The position numbers and the translations under genes were made by a program. A DNA stretch of 49,403 nucleotides from Victivallales bacterium (GTDB taxonomy: Bacteria > Verrucomicrobiota > Lentisphaeria > Oligosphaerales > Oligosphaeraceae): positions 1 through 49,403 of the forward strand of contig JAFZWH010000117.1 of assembly GCA_017617415.1 (NCBI GenBank). The letters are read 5' to 3'. Shown piece after piece: positions 33,526 through 41,700 of this stretch. The number at the start of each line of letters is the position of its first letter. The stretch's first letter is position 1. The notes under the pieces are model-generated. The model did not search any database and was not told where the DNA came from. It saw nothing but the letters and a program-made list of their open reading frames with translations.

Positions 33526-34893
33526 ATGGAAAAGAAGGAAATCATTGACCAACCGGAGAGTTTGCTTCAGGCAATCAACCGTAAATTGCGCAACTCACTC
33601 CTGGTGAAGTTGTGTTTCTGTGGCATCATTCTGCTGGTGTGCCAGATTCCGATGCTGATGGTATCGGAACTGACCGGCCATCGCGAACGACTGGCAGTGA
33701 GCGTGGAATGTGAAGTCGCCTCAAAGTGGGGCTTCACGCAGAGCATCAAGGGACCGCTGATGGCAATTCCGATCTCAAAGGAACTCAGCGAAAAGAACAA
33801 GGACGGCAGTGTTCGGAACTACACGGCACGGTCGATGCTGTTTGTCGTGCCGGACTCACTCAAGGTCATTGCCTATTTGGAACCTGAGATCCGCTATCGC
33901 GGAATCTACGAAGTGATGCTCTATCGTTCGCAGGTCCTGCTCGAAGGATATTTCGCGGAGACGCCTTCAATCCCAACGGACTGGACGCCTGAACTGGACA
34001 AGGCAAGGCTCTACATCGGGATTAGCGCAATGATTGGATTGTCCAATATCCAAGTGGAAGTGGACTGTTCGGACAACAAGGTGCGGCCCGGCATTGATGC
34101 GCCAAACGCTCCATTCAACAGCGGAATGACCATTTCCGTGGCATTGCCTGAGAAAGGCGCCCTTCCTGACGGCGGTCTGCATTTCAAGGCCTCGTTCGCG
34201 CTGAACGGCTGCCGAAACTTCTCGGCCGTGCCATTGGGCAAAACCACGACAATGGAAATCTCCTCCAGTTGGAACAGTCCCAGTTTTGACGGAAATTTCC
34301 TGCCCGTCAAGCGCGAAGTCGGCACAAAAGGCTTTCAAGCCTCTTGGGAAATCAACGAGTTCAACCGCAACATACCGCCATCCTGGAATGGCATGGATCG
34401 TGCCAATGACGGGGAATTTCCCGTTGCCGGTGTGAGTCTCATGAAACCCGCAAACATCTATTCCCAGGTGACCCGCGCCGTGACCTACAGCATTCTCATC
34501 TTCCTGATTGTGCTGATGGCATTCCTCATTGCGGAGAGCGTGACCAAGACCTGGATGCACCCATTGCAGTATTTTCTGGCCGCCCTCTCGCTGGTGCTTT
34601 TCTATGCCTTGACGCTGGCCTTGAGCGAACATCTCGCCTTCGTCCTCTCCTATTGGCTGGCCGCCGCCGCCATCACTGGCCTCTGTGTCTTCTACTGTGC
34701 ATTGATCTTCCGGAAAAAGCCCGCAGTCATCGGAATGGGCCTTGCCGTGCTGGCCTCTTACGCCGTGATTTTTGTTCTCCTTCGTCTGGAGGACTATGCG
34801 CTGCTCGCCGGAACGCTGGTAATGTTCGTGCTGCTCGCCATCCTGATGGGCATGACTGGCCGAATGAACCAGAAAGGGAAAGAAGAAAACTGA
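33526..34893 (+). CDS. creD: CreD-family inner membrane protein
   Basis: A 455-residue protein from ATG at 33526 with AAGGGG ten bases upstream. Membrane helix at about 27-48, a periplasmic region of about 270 residues with family motifs (GPLMAIP, YRGIYEV near 125-130, SDGNFLPVKRE-like core), then five helices from about 325 to 445. CreD in E. coli is controlled by CreBC and affects beta-lactam and colicin sensitivity, but its biochemistry is unknown. No creB or creC is adjacent. Separation from the preceding gene is 49 bp. Confidence 0.85.
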   Translation: MEKKEIIDQPESLLQAINRKLRNSLLVKLCFCGIILLVCQIPMLMVSELTGHRERLAVSVECEVASKWGFTQSIKGPLMAIPISKELSEKNKDGSVRNYTARSMLFVVPDSLKVIAYLEPEIRYRGIYEVMLYRSQVLLEGYFAETPSIPTDWTPELDKARLYIGISAMIGLSNIQVEVDCSDNKVRPGIDAPNAPFNSGMTISVALPEKGALPDGGLHFKASFALNGCRNFSAVPLGKTTTMEISSSWNSPSFDGNFLPVKREVGTKGFQASWEINEFNRNIPPSWNGMDRANDGEFPVAGVSLMKPANIYSQVTRAVTYSILIFLIVLMAFLIAESVTKTWMHPLQYFLAALSLVLFYALTLALSEHLAFVLSYWLAAAAITGLCVFYCALIFRKKPAVIGMGLAVLASYAVIFVLLRLEDYALLAGTLVMFVLLAILMGMTGRMNQKGKEEN

Positions 34894-34959
34894 GACAAAG
34901 CGAAATCCGTCTTTCTTGCCGAAATGCAGTCCAAAAGCACTCCGGCGTCTTTTTCCCTA

Positions 34960-34969
34960 TTATATTAAG
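34960..34969 (+). promoter_or_regulatory. Possible promoter element upstream of pgk
   Basis: TTATATTAAG is very similar to TTATATTAAA found at 5606-5615, 39737-39746 and on the minus strand at 2601-2592. All four lie upstream of genes, 30 to about 200 bp away. No matching -35 was seen. Confidence 0.35.
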
Positions 34970-35019
34970 GCGTTTTTCCCGTTTCCAACCACCACAACCC
35001 ATAAGCATTGGAGATTTCC

Positions 35020-36291
35020 ATGAACAAGAAGACCGTCCGCGACATTGACCTGAAAGGCAAGAAGGTCGTCATGCGCGTTGATTTCAACGTCCCGCTGAAA
35101 GAAGGCGTCATCACGGATGACACCCGCATCAAGGCGGCCGAGCCGACCATCAAATACGTGCTCGAACAGGGTGCCGCGCTGGTTCTGATGAGCCACCTGG
35201 GCCGTCCGAAGGGCAAGGGCTACGAGGCGGACTTCAGCCTGAAGCCGGTCGCGGAATACCTTGCGAAAGACCTGGGCAAAGAGGTCAAGTTCGCGGAGGA
35301 CTGCCTGAAGGCCGACGACGCGGCCGCCGCGCTGCAGCCGGGCGAGATCCTGATGCTGGAGAACACCCGCTTCTACAAGGCCGAGGAAGGCAAGGTCAAG
35401 AAGACCGACGAGATGAGCGACGAGGAGTACGCCGCCAAGAAGGCCGAGCTCAAGGCGAAGAAGCAGGAGATGGCCGAGAAGCTGGCCACCTACGGCGATG
35501 TCTATGTGAACGACGCCTTCGGCACCGCGCACCGCGACCACGCCTCCACCGCCTCCATCGCCAAATACATGAAGGCGAAGGGCGGCGCCTGCGCGGCGGG
35601 CTTCCTGCTGGAAAAGGAAATCAACTTCCTGGGCAACGCGGTCGAGAACGCCGTGCATCCGTTCGTGGCGGTCATCGGTGGCGCGAAGGTCTCCGGCAAA
35701 CTGGAGGTCCTCCAGAACCTCATGAAGAAGGTCGATGCGATTCTGATTGGCGGTGGCATGTCCTACACCTTCCTCAAGGCACAGGGCTACGAGATCGGCA
35801 AGTCCATCGTCGAGGACGACCTCTTGGACACCGCCAAGCAGACGCTCGCTGACGCCAAGGCCGCCAACGTCGATTTCGAACTGCCCGTGGACAACGTGGT
35901 CACCGAGGCCTTCGACAACGACGCCCCCCGCAAGGTCGTCTCCAGCCACCAGATCCCCGCCGACCTGATGTCCCTGGACATTGGCCCGGAGACCGTGAAG
36001 AAGTACGCCGAAATCCTCGCCAAGGCCAAGACCATCGTCTGGAATGGCCCGATGGGCTGCTTCGAGATGAGCAACTTCGCGAACGGCACGAAGGGCATCT
36101 GCCAGGCGGTGGCCGACGCGACCGAGAAGAACGGCGCCATCTCCATCATCGGCGGTGGCGACTCCGTCAGTGCGGTCAACCAGAGCGGTCTGGCCCCCAA
36201 GATGAGCCACATCTCCACTGGCGGCGGTGCCTCCCTGGAGTTCCTGGAAGGCAAGGTCCTGCCCGGTGTCGCCGCACTTGACGACAAATAA
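35020..36291 (+). CDS. pgk: Phosphoglycerate kinase
   Basis: A 423-residue protein from ATG at 35020 with GGAG eight bases upstream; a TTG four codons earlier is less likely. Motifs: VVMRVDFNVP near the start, LMSHLGRP, LLEN-type LENTRF, YVNDAFGTAHR, AVIGGAKVS, and GGGDSVSAV near the C-terminus. It converts 1,3-bisphosphoglycerate and ADP to 3-phosphoglycerate and ATP. It carries a charged insertion at about residues 121-152, between LENTRF and the GDVYVND strand, roughly 22 residues longer than usual. It forms a pair with tpiA, separated by 60 bp holding a hairpin. Confidence 0.97.
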   Translation: MNKKTVRDIDLKGKKVVMRVDFNVPLKEGVITDDTRIKAAEPTIKYVLEQGAALVLMSHLGRPKGKGYEADFSLKPVAEYLAKDLGKEVKFAEDCLKADDAAAALQPGEILMLENTRFYKAEEGKVKKTDEMSDEEYAAKKAELKAKKQEMAEKLATYGDVYVNDAFGTAHRDHASTASIAKYMKAKGGACAAGFLLEKEINFLGNAVENAVHPFVAVIGGAKVSGKLEVLQNLMKKVDAILIGGGMSYTFLKAQGYEIGKSIVEDDLLDTAKQTLADAKAANVDFELPVDNVVTEAFDNDAPRKVVSSHQIPADLMSLDIGPETVKKYAEILAKAKTIVWNGPMGCFEMSNFANGTKGICQAVADATEKNGAISIIGGGDSVSAVNQSGLAPKMSHISTGGGASLEFLEGKVLPGVAALDDK

Positions 36292-36309
36292 CTAGCAATT
36301 GGTTTGGCA

Positions 36310-36328
36310 GCCGTGCTTTCGGCACGGC
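36310..36328. repeat. Hairpin between pgk and tpiA
   Basis: Arms GCCGTGC (36310-36316) and GCACGGC (36322-36328) with loop TTTCG and no T-run. It may moderate read-through or stabilise the upstream mRNA. Confidence 0.55.
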
Positions 36329-36351
36329 ATAATCTCTAAGGAAATACCATT

Positions 36352-37125
36352 ATGGCACGTAGAAAACTCATCGCCGGCAACTGGAAAATGAACCTGACCG
36401 CCTCCGAAGGCGCGAAGCTGATTGCCGACCTCAAGGCCGCCTGCGACGGCTCCTGCAAGTGCGAATGCGCCCCCGAAGTACTGGTCTGCCCGCCCTTCAC
36501 CACCATCGCGGCGGTGCTGGAGGCAGTCAAGGGCACGCCGATTGAAGTCGGCGCACAGAATGTCCACTGGGCGGAGAATGGCGCCTACACGGGCGAAATC
36601 TCCGCCAAGATGCTCGTCGAACTGGGCGTGAGCCACGTCATCATCGGCCACAGCGAGCGTCGCCAGTACTTTGGCGAGACCGACGAGACGGTTAACCAGC
36701 GCGTCAAGGCCGCCCTTGCCGCCGGACTCAAGGTCGTCCTCTGCATCGGCGAGACCCTCACCGAGCGCGAGAAGGGCGTGACCAACGCCATCATCGAGAA
36801 GCAGGTCCGCTGGGATCTGGCCGATGTGCCCGCCGAGCAGCTGGCCAACATCGTGCTGGCCTACGAGCCGGTCTGGGCGATTGGCACGGGCAAGACCGCG
36901 ACCAACGAGCAGGCGCAGGAAGTCCATGCGTTCATTCGTGAGCTGCTGGGCAAGATGTACTGCCCGAAGTGCGCGGACGCCGTCCGCATCCTCTACGGCG
37001 GATCGATGAAGCCCGCCAATGCCGCTGGACTGCTGGCTCAGCCGGACATCGATGGCGGTCTCATCGGCGGCGCGGCCCTCAAGGCGGCTGACTTCATGGC
37101 GCTTATCCAGACCGCGAAGGCATAA
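36352..37125 (+). CDS. tpiA: Triosephosphate isomerase
   Basis: A 257-residue protein from ATG at 36352. Catalytic residues are all present: K12 in GNWKMN, H100 in IIGHSERR, and E172 in [11 protein letters not shown]. The phosphate loop LYGGSM is near the end. It interconverts dihydroxyacetone phosphate and glyceraldehyde-3-phosphate. Two Cys-rich patches are unusual: C31, C35, C37, C39 in the first helix-loop region, and C204/C207 (CPKC). It is in the same direction as pgk and ends at a good terminator. Confidence 0.97.
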   Translation: MARRKLIAGNWKMNLTASEGAKLIADLKAACDGSCKCECAPEVLVCPPFTTIAAVLEAVKGTPIEVGAQNVHWAENGAYTGEISAKMLVELGVSHVIIGHSERRQYFGETDETVNQRVKAALAAGLKVVLCIGETLTEREKGVTNAIIEKQVRWDLADVPAEQLANIVLAYEPVWAIGTGKTATNEQAQEVHAFIRELLGKMYCPKCADAVRILYGGSMKPANAAGLLAQPDIDGGLIGGAALKAADFMALIQTAKA

Positions 37126-37156
37126 TTCCCGTCGTGGGACTTCACTCTGACTCCAG

Positions 37157-37197
37157 GCCGCCTCGCGCATTCGCGCCTGGCGGCTTTTCTTTATTTC
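37157..37197 (+). terminator. Rho-independent terminator of pgk-tpiA
   Basis: Nested arms GCCGCC/GGCGGC and GCGC/GCGC with loop ATTC, followed by TTTTCTTTATTT. Strong bidirectional stem with a plus-strand T-run. Confidence 0.9.
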
Positions 37198-37247
37198 TAG
37201 CACAACTATCACGGATAGGAATTTTTCAAATTTTCATTCCCCGTCTG

Positions 37248-37275
37248 GGAACTTTCTTCTTTCCCATGCGTCTTA
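37248..37275 (+). promoter_or_regulatory. ECF-sigma (sigma-E type) promoter
   Basis: GGAACTT (37248-37254), a 16-bp spacer, and TCTTA (37271-37275). This matches the sigma-E consensus and lies just before the ECF gene, suggesting autoregulation. Confidence 0.75.
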
Positions 37276-37291
37276 GTGGGTGTTAACAACC

Positions 37292-37873
37292 ATGCCAACT
37301 GACCTGGAGCTAGTTCAAAAATTCCAGCGCGAGCACGACCAAAGTGCCTTCGACCAACTGGTCGAACGGCATTCCGATCGTGCCTTCCAGTTGGCATATA
37401 GCATTCTGCAGAATCGGCAGGACGCCGAGGAGGTCGTGCAGGATGCCTTCATCCGCATCTACCGCAGCCTCGGCAATTTCCGCGGGGATTCGCAGTTCTC
37501 GACCTGGATGTACCGCATCGTGGTAAACTTGTGCAACAACAAGTTCCGCTGGAACAAAGTACGTGGTGCCAACTGCACCATCTCCATTGATGCGCCTCTG
37601 TCCAACGCCGAGGGCGATGATGACCTGCGGCTGGAATTGCCTTCCTCCGATGCTTCGCCCAATGAACAGGCTGAGTTTGCCGATTTGCGCGAACGTCTCG
37701 AAAAGGCGATGGCGACCTTGCCGGAAAGCTACCGCACGGCGGTGATGCTGCGCAATGTCCAGCAACTGGACTACGAGGAGATCGCCAAGATTCTCGACTG
37801 CGCAGTTGGGACGGTCAAGTCCCGCATCAACCGTGGACGTGAATTGCTTCGTCAGGCATTGAAAGGGGAATGA
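37292..37873 (+). CDS. ECF RNA polymerase sigma factor (RpoE-like)
   Basis: A 193-residue protein from ATG at 37292; an upstream GTG (37280) is less likely. Region 2 is at about residues 20-85 (FDQLVERHSDRAF, DAEEVVQDAFIRIYRSL, FRGDSQFSTWMYRIVVN). Region 4 is at about 130-190 (LPESYRTAVMLRNVQQLDYEEIAKILDCAVGTVKSRINRGRELL). It is an extracytoplasmic-function sigma factor. It has its own sigma-E-like promoter and is followed by a membrane anti-sigma factor, the standard pairing. Confidence 0.95.
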   Translation: MPTDLELVQKFQREHDQSAFDQLVERHSDRAFQLAYSILQNRQDAEEVVQDAFIRIYRSLGNFRGDSQFSTWMYRIVVNLCNNKFRWNKVRGANCTISIDAPLSNAEGDDDLRLELPSSDASPNEQAEFADLRERLEKAMATLPESYRTAVMLRNVQQLDYEEIAKILDCAVGTVKSRINRGRELLRQALKGE

Positions 37874-37875
37874 AC

Positions 37876-38829
37876 ATGGAAAACTCTCAAAATCAAGTGA
37901 ATTGCCCTACCCCAGAAGAACTTGGTGCTTATCTGCTGGAGGATGACGGCGATGTTCGCATCACCGAACATCTCCGCAATTGCGTGCCCTGCCAAAAAGT
38001 GCTGGAGGAGTTTCGTCAGGTGGACGCGGTGACTACGCAGTGCTTCCGGCCGGTGCCCGGACTGGCGCAGCGCATCCAATCCGCCTGCCTCCGTGAAGCT
38101 GAGCGTGAGGAGGCGGACCGCATTTGGCAGACGATGGTCGAAGCACCGAAGCACACGCCAGGTGGTTTCCGGTGGCGTCGGCTTCTGGCCATGGCTGCCT
38201 CGTTAGTGGTGGTGGCGGGACTCAGCGCCTTGGCGACCGCCGTGTTCCTGCGGCAGCAACCTGCCAACACGCCGATGATTGCCGATGCAGGGGTTCCGCA
38301 GGCATCCCAGAGTTTTGTGCTTTCACCCACGCCAGTTTACAATGCCGCTGCTCCTTTGCGGCAATCCGTGGCAACCGAGCAAATCGCCACCCAGAGCAAC
38401 GAAGGCTTCTCTCTGGCGGACAGCCGACGCCTACAGCTCAACCGTGAATCGATTGCCGACGTGGCGATGGTTTCCAGCGACGCAAAGCGGCTTCCCGCCA
38501 ACATCGGCTTTCGCCAACTGGCTCTTCTTCCATCGGAGATCGAGCATGTATGGATTGACAGTGGCGATCTTCCCGCCAAGGAATTTGTCCAGCAAACCCG
38601 AAATGAGCATCCGGAGATTCTGGAAGAGGTCACCGAGCCGGACGAATATGGCATCATGACCTTGCGGCTCAAGGCCGCTGATGTGTCGGTTCAGGAACTG
38701 GTCGATGTGCTCTATCAGCATGGAAAGTGGTCGTTGCTGTCCGCCAATTATCCCCAGCCAGGCCAGAGCGACGAAATCGCCTTCCAGGAACAGCCAACGA
38801 ATTACACGCTGAAGATCTTGACCAAATGA
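37876..38829 (+). CDS. Membrane anti-sigma factor with zinc-binding domain
   Basis: A 317-residue protein. I chose ATG at 37876 because AAGGGG lies seven bases upstream; the ATG at 37870 overlaps the sigma stop but sits too close to that site. Residues 9-45 form a ZAS/zf-HC2 domain with H32, C36 and C39 (H-x3-C-x2-C), which clamps the sigma factor. A membrane helix is at about 98-125. A periplasmic region of about 190 residues follows with no recognised family and would sense envelope state. The stop overlaps the nudC start (ATGA). Confidence 0.88.
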   Translation: MENSQNQVNCPTPEELGAYLLEDDGDVRITEHLRNCVPCQKVLEEFRQVDAVTTQCFRPVPGLAQRIQSACLREAEREEADRIWQTMVEAPKHTPGGFRWRRLLAMAASLVVVAGLSALATAVFLRQQPANTPMIADAGVPQASQSFVLSPTPVYNAAAPLRQSVATEQIATQSNEGFSLADSRRLQLNRESIADVAMVSSDAKRLPANIGFRQLALLPSEIEHVWIDSGDLPAKEFVQQTRNEHPEILEEVTEPDEYGIMTLRLKAADVSVQELVDVLYQHGKWSLLSANYPQPGQSDEIAFQEQPTNYTLKILTK

Positions 38830-39707
38830 ATCTTCCAGGACAGGCCGACACGCACACGCCATTGTTCCCCAAGCCCGCCACTGTGGCTCAGCCCACTGCG
38901 GCGGGCATTGTCGTGTTGAAGCGCGACCGCGAAGTGGTGGTGGATTCAGATGGAGCGCTTCCGACGATTGCGGTCTGCCACGCCCTGGGCATTCCGCTTC
39001 GGGAAATCATCTTGGCAGCCGAAATCGGCGGGGTGCCCTGCTATAGCGTCCAGCCGCCACCGCCTGAGATGGAGCTTCCTCCGCCGTTGCAGACCACCGT
39101 ACTTCGTGCCTTCCTAAACCGCCAGTCTTCTGCCTGGAGGAAAGTCATCATCCGTGCGCTGGAGCTGGCTACTTGGCGGAATGAACATCGGTTCTGCGGA
39201 TGTTGCGGAGCATTGATGCAACTCGCTCCCGCCGACGGTTCCTTGCGTTGCACTCGCTGTGGTTTTGAATCCTTTCCCATCCTCTCTCCGGCCATCATTG
39301 TTCGCATTACCCGTGGCGACCATGAAATCCTGCTCGGTCGCAACCGGACCTTCACTCCGCCGTTTTTCAGCAACTTTGCGGGCTTCGTCGAGTCCGGCGA
39401 GACCTACGAGGACGCCATCCGGCGTGAACTTCAGGAAGAGGTCGGCGTGGAGGTGACCAATATCCGATACTTCGGCAGCCAGAACTGGCCCTTCCCTCAT
39501 ACCCTGCTGGCCGCTTTCACCGCCGAGTATGCCAGCGGTGAGGTTCGGCCTGATGGCGAAGAGATTGCGGAGGCGGCATGGTTTGACGTGCGGTCGCCCC
39601 TGCCCCCCATTCCCCAGCCGGGTTCCATCTCGCGCGCGATGATTGACGATTTCCTCGTCCACTCGAAACAACAGACGGCTCGCATCGATAGGCAGACACC
39701 TTCTTGA
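38826..39707 (+). CDS. nudC: NADH pyrophosphatase / NAD-cap hydrolase NudC
   Basis: A 293-residue protein from ATG at 38826, overlapping the anti-sigma stop. Zinc ligands are C124, C127, C142 and C145. The Nudix box occupies 186-208 (GFVESGETYEDAIRREL then QEEVG). After it comes SQNWPFPHTL, the NudC-specific motif, in which canonical SQPWPFPxS is altered at its third position. NudC hydrolyses NADH and removes NAD caps from RNA. The linkage to an ECF system is unusual. Confidence 0.93.
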   Translation: MNLPGQADTHTPLFPKPATVAQPTAAGIVVLKRDREVVVDSDGALPTIAVCHALGIPLREIILAAEIGGVPCYSVQPPPPEMELPPPLQTTVLRAFLNRQSSAWRKVIIRALELATWRNEHRFCGCCGALMQLAPADGSLRCTRCGFESFPILSPAIIVRITRGDHEILLGRNRTFTPPFFSNFAGFVESGETYEDAIRRELQEEVGVEVTNIRYFGSQNWPFPHTLLAAFTAEYASGEVRPDGEEIAEAAWFDVRSPLPPIPQPGSISRAMIDDFLVHSKQQTARIDRQTPS

Positions 39708-39720
39708 ACAGGTTGATTAG

Positions 39721-39733
39721 TGTTATAATAACA
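39721..39733. promoter_or_regulatory. 13-bp palindrome upstream of the second MATE gene
   Basis: TGTTATAATAACA is a perfect palindrome about the middle A and contains TATAAT. It may be both -10 and operator for the MATE gene, which starts at 39770. Confidence 0.4.
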
Positions 39734-39769
39734 TGTTTATATTAAAATAGTTAATTAATATTTTATCCA

Positions 39770-41137
39770 ATGCGTATCCAAGGCTTGTTCCATGACCGGG
39801 AATTCAACCGGAAACTCCTGCTACTGACCTTGCCAATTGCCATGCAGAACCTGATGCTGGCTTTGGTGGCGGCGGCAGACGCGCTGATGCTGGGCAAGGT
39901 GGATCAGAATTCTATGGCGGCGGTCTCGCTGGCCACACAGATTCAGTTTGTCCAGAACATGGTCATCTGGGCCATCGTGGGTGGCGTGGGGATTCTGGGG
40001 GCACAATACTGGGGCAAGAAGGACTATGTTGTATTGGGCAAGATCTTCGGCATCAGCATCCGGGAGTCCCTGCTGGTCTCGATTGCCTTCTTCATCGGTT
40101 GTTATTGCTTCCCGCAAGCGCTGATGCGGCTCTTTGCCCATGATGCCGCATTGGTCGCCATCGGCGTGGAGTATCTGCGGGTGGCAAGTTGGTCCTATCT
40201 GCTTACGGGAATCTCCCAATGCTATCTGGCCATTATGAAGGTCAGCGACCACGCCTCGCGCTCCGCCTGGATCAGTTCCGGCGCCGTCGTCCTGAACATC
40301 ATCCTCAATGCGGTCTTCATCTTTGGCCTGTTCGGATGCCCTGTGATGGGAGTGAAAGGCGCCGCGCTGGCGACGGTCTGCGCCCGTGTCATTGAATTGG
40401 GCTGGTGCGTAGGCTCATCGCTCCAAAAGAGTTATATCCAATTGCACTTAAAGACCATCATCACCTTTGAACGCCTGCTCGTGGCGGACTTCTGGCGCTG
40501 TTCCCTGCCTATCCTCGGTGCCGGAATGCTCTGGGGCATCGGCTTTACCTCCTATACCGCATTGATGGGACATCTTGGACCGGACGCCGCCGCCGCCAAC
40601 TCCGTGGCCGCCGTGGTCCGCGACTTGTTGTGCTGCCTCTGCAATGGCTTCGGCGGAGCCGCCGCCATCCTCATCGGCAACGAACTGGGCGCCGGAAATC
40701 TTGAGCGCGGACGCGAATATGGCGACCGGCTGCTCATCATCGGCTTCCTCACTGGCTTCGTGTGCATGTTGGTCATTCTGGCCGTCATCCCGCTCTTCAC
40801 CCACTTCCTGAAACTGACCTCCCAGGCCCAGGGCTACGTGGTCGGGATGTTCATTATATTATCCATCTATATGATTGGCAGAAGTTTTTGCACTATCGTC
40901 ATTAACGGCGTCTTCTGGGCGGGAGGCGACACCTTCTTCGACGTGTATAGTCTCATCGTCTGCATGTGGGGCATCGCCCTGCCCTGCGCCTTTCTTGGCA
41001 CCTTCTATTTCCATTGGCCCGTGCTGCTCGTCTATGCATGCACTTGCCTGGACGAGGTCGGCAAGATCCCCTGGGTCGTTCTCCATTTTCTGCGTTACCG
41101 CTGGGTTAAGAACCTCACCCGCGAAGAAATTGCATAG
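39770..41137 (+). CDS. MATE-family efflux transporter (second copy)
   Basis: A 455-residue polytopic protein from ATG at 39770 with 12 predicted helices. The family pattern is clear: LTLPIAMQNLMLALVAAADALMLGKVD, AAVSLATQIQFV, and the second half repeat. It is more distant from the 26.7-28.1 kb MATE than expected for a recent duplicate. Probable cation-coupled efflux of an unknown substrate. The stop (TAG) abuts the CYTH stop on the other strand as TAGCTA. Confidence 0.92.
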   Translation: MRIQGLFHDREFNRKLLLLTLPIAMQNLMLALVAAADALMLGKVDQNSMAAVSLATQIQFVQNMVIWAIVGGVGILGAQYWGKKDYVVLGKIFGISIRESLLVSIAFFIGCYCFPQALMRLFAHDAALVAIGVEYLRVASWSYLLTGISQCYLAIMKVSDHASRSAWISSGAVVLNIILNAVFIFGLFGCPVMGVKGAALATVCARVIELGWCVGSSLQKSYIQLHLKTIITFERLLVADFWRCSLPILGAGMLWGIGFTSYTALMGHLGPDAAAANSVAAVVRDLLCCLCNGFGGAAAILIGNELGAGNLERGREYGDRLLIIGFLTGFVCMLVILAVIPLFTHFLKLTSQAQGYVVGMFIILSIYMIGRSFCTIVINGVFWAGGDTFFDVYSLIVCMWGIALPCAFLGTFYFHWPVLLVYACTCLDEVGKIPWVVLHFLRYRWVKNLTREEIA

Positions 41138-41617
41138 CTATTGTGGCCAGCATTGTGTCACTGCAAGCGCGGCATTGGTGAAGCGCGGGTTGCCAGTGCG
41201 CTCGACGCCCAGCCAGGCAGGCCGCTGAAACGAAAAATCCTCTGTGGGAATTTCCAGTTCGGCGGTGAAATGCCCCTCGAACGGGCCATGATATTCGTCG
41301 ATTTCCCAGTACAACCCCGCTTCTGCGGCCGGAACCAGGTGACGCGTTTTTTCGACGATGCGACCATTGCAGAATCGGCGGAGCATTTCGCGGGCATCCT
41401 CAATTGGCACGGGATACTCATATTCCGCTCGGCTAATTCCGACAGAATTGTCCTTGATATTCAGATTTGCCGTAGAATCGCCGACAATTCGCACGCGGAC
41501 CGAAGCCCTACCGTGATTTTCAAAGTACCCTTGGACAATGGAGAAGGATTTCACCACCTGCATACGCCAGCCATCCTGCTCGGTGGGCACCTCGAATTTG
41601 CGTTCTATTTCAAGCAT
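41138..41617 (-). CDS. CYTH domain protein (triphosphatase-like)
   Basis: A 159-residue protein from ATG at 41617 with AGGA ten bases upstream; a TTG three codons earlier is unlikely. The CYTH signature EIERKF is residues 3-8. Later Arg/Lys and Glu residues (VRVRIV, IVEKTRH, WEIDEYHG, AELEIP) match the charged tunnel that binds triphosphate and metal. Members include inorganic triphosphatases and thiamine triphosphatases. It lies convergently with the MATE gene with no intergenic base. Confidence 0.88.
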   Translation of the reverse strand: MLEIERKFEVPTEQDGWRMQVVKSFSIVQGYFENHGRASVRVRIVGDSTANLNIKDNSVGISRAEYEYPVPIEDAREMLRRFCNGRIVEKTRHLVPAAEAGLYWEIDEYHGPFEGHFTAELEIPTEDFSFQRPAWLGVERTGNPRFTNAALAVTQCWPQ

Positions 41618-41700
41618 GGGACTCAATCCTGCATTTAGAGGTTATATTTAGCGTTACTATAATTCCTTTTTAAAACAACCTCGCTTTCCAAGGAGCAAAA

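Noticed and set aside
34960-36210. Long minus-strand frame opposite pgk
   Set aside because: It is a shadow of pgk, with no recognisable domains or start signal.
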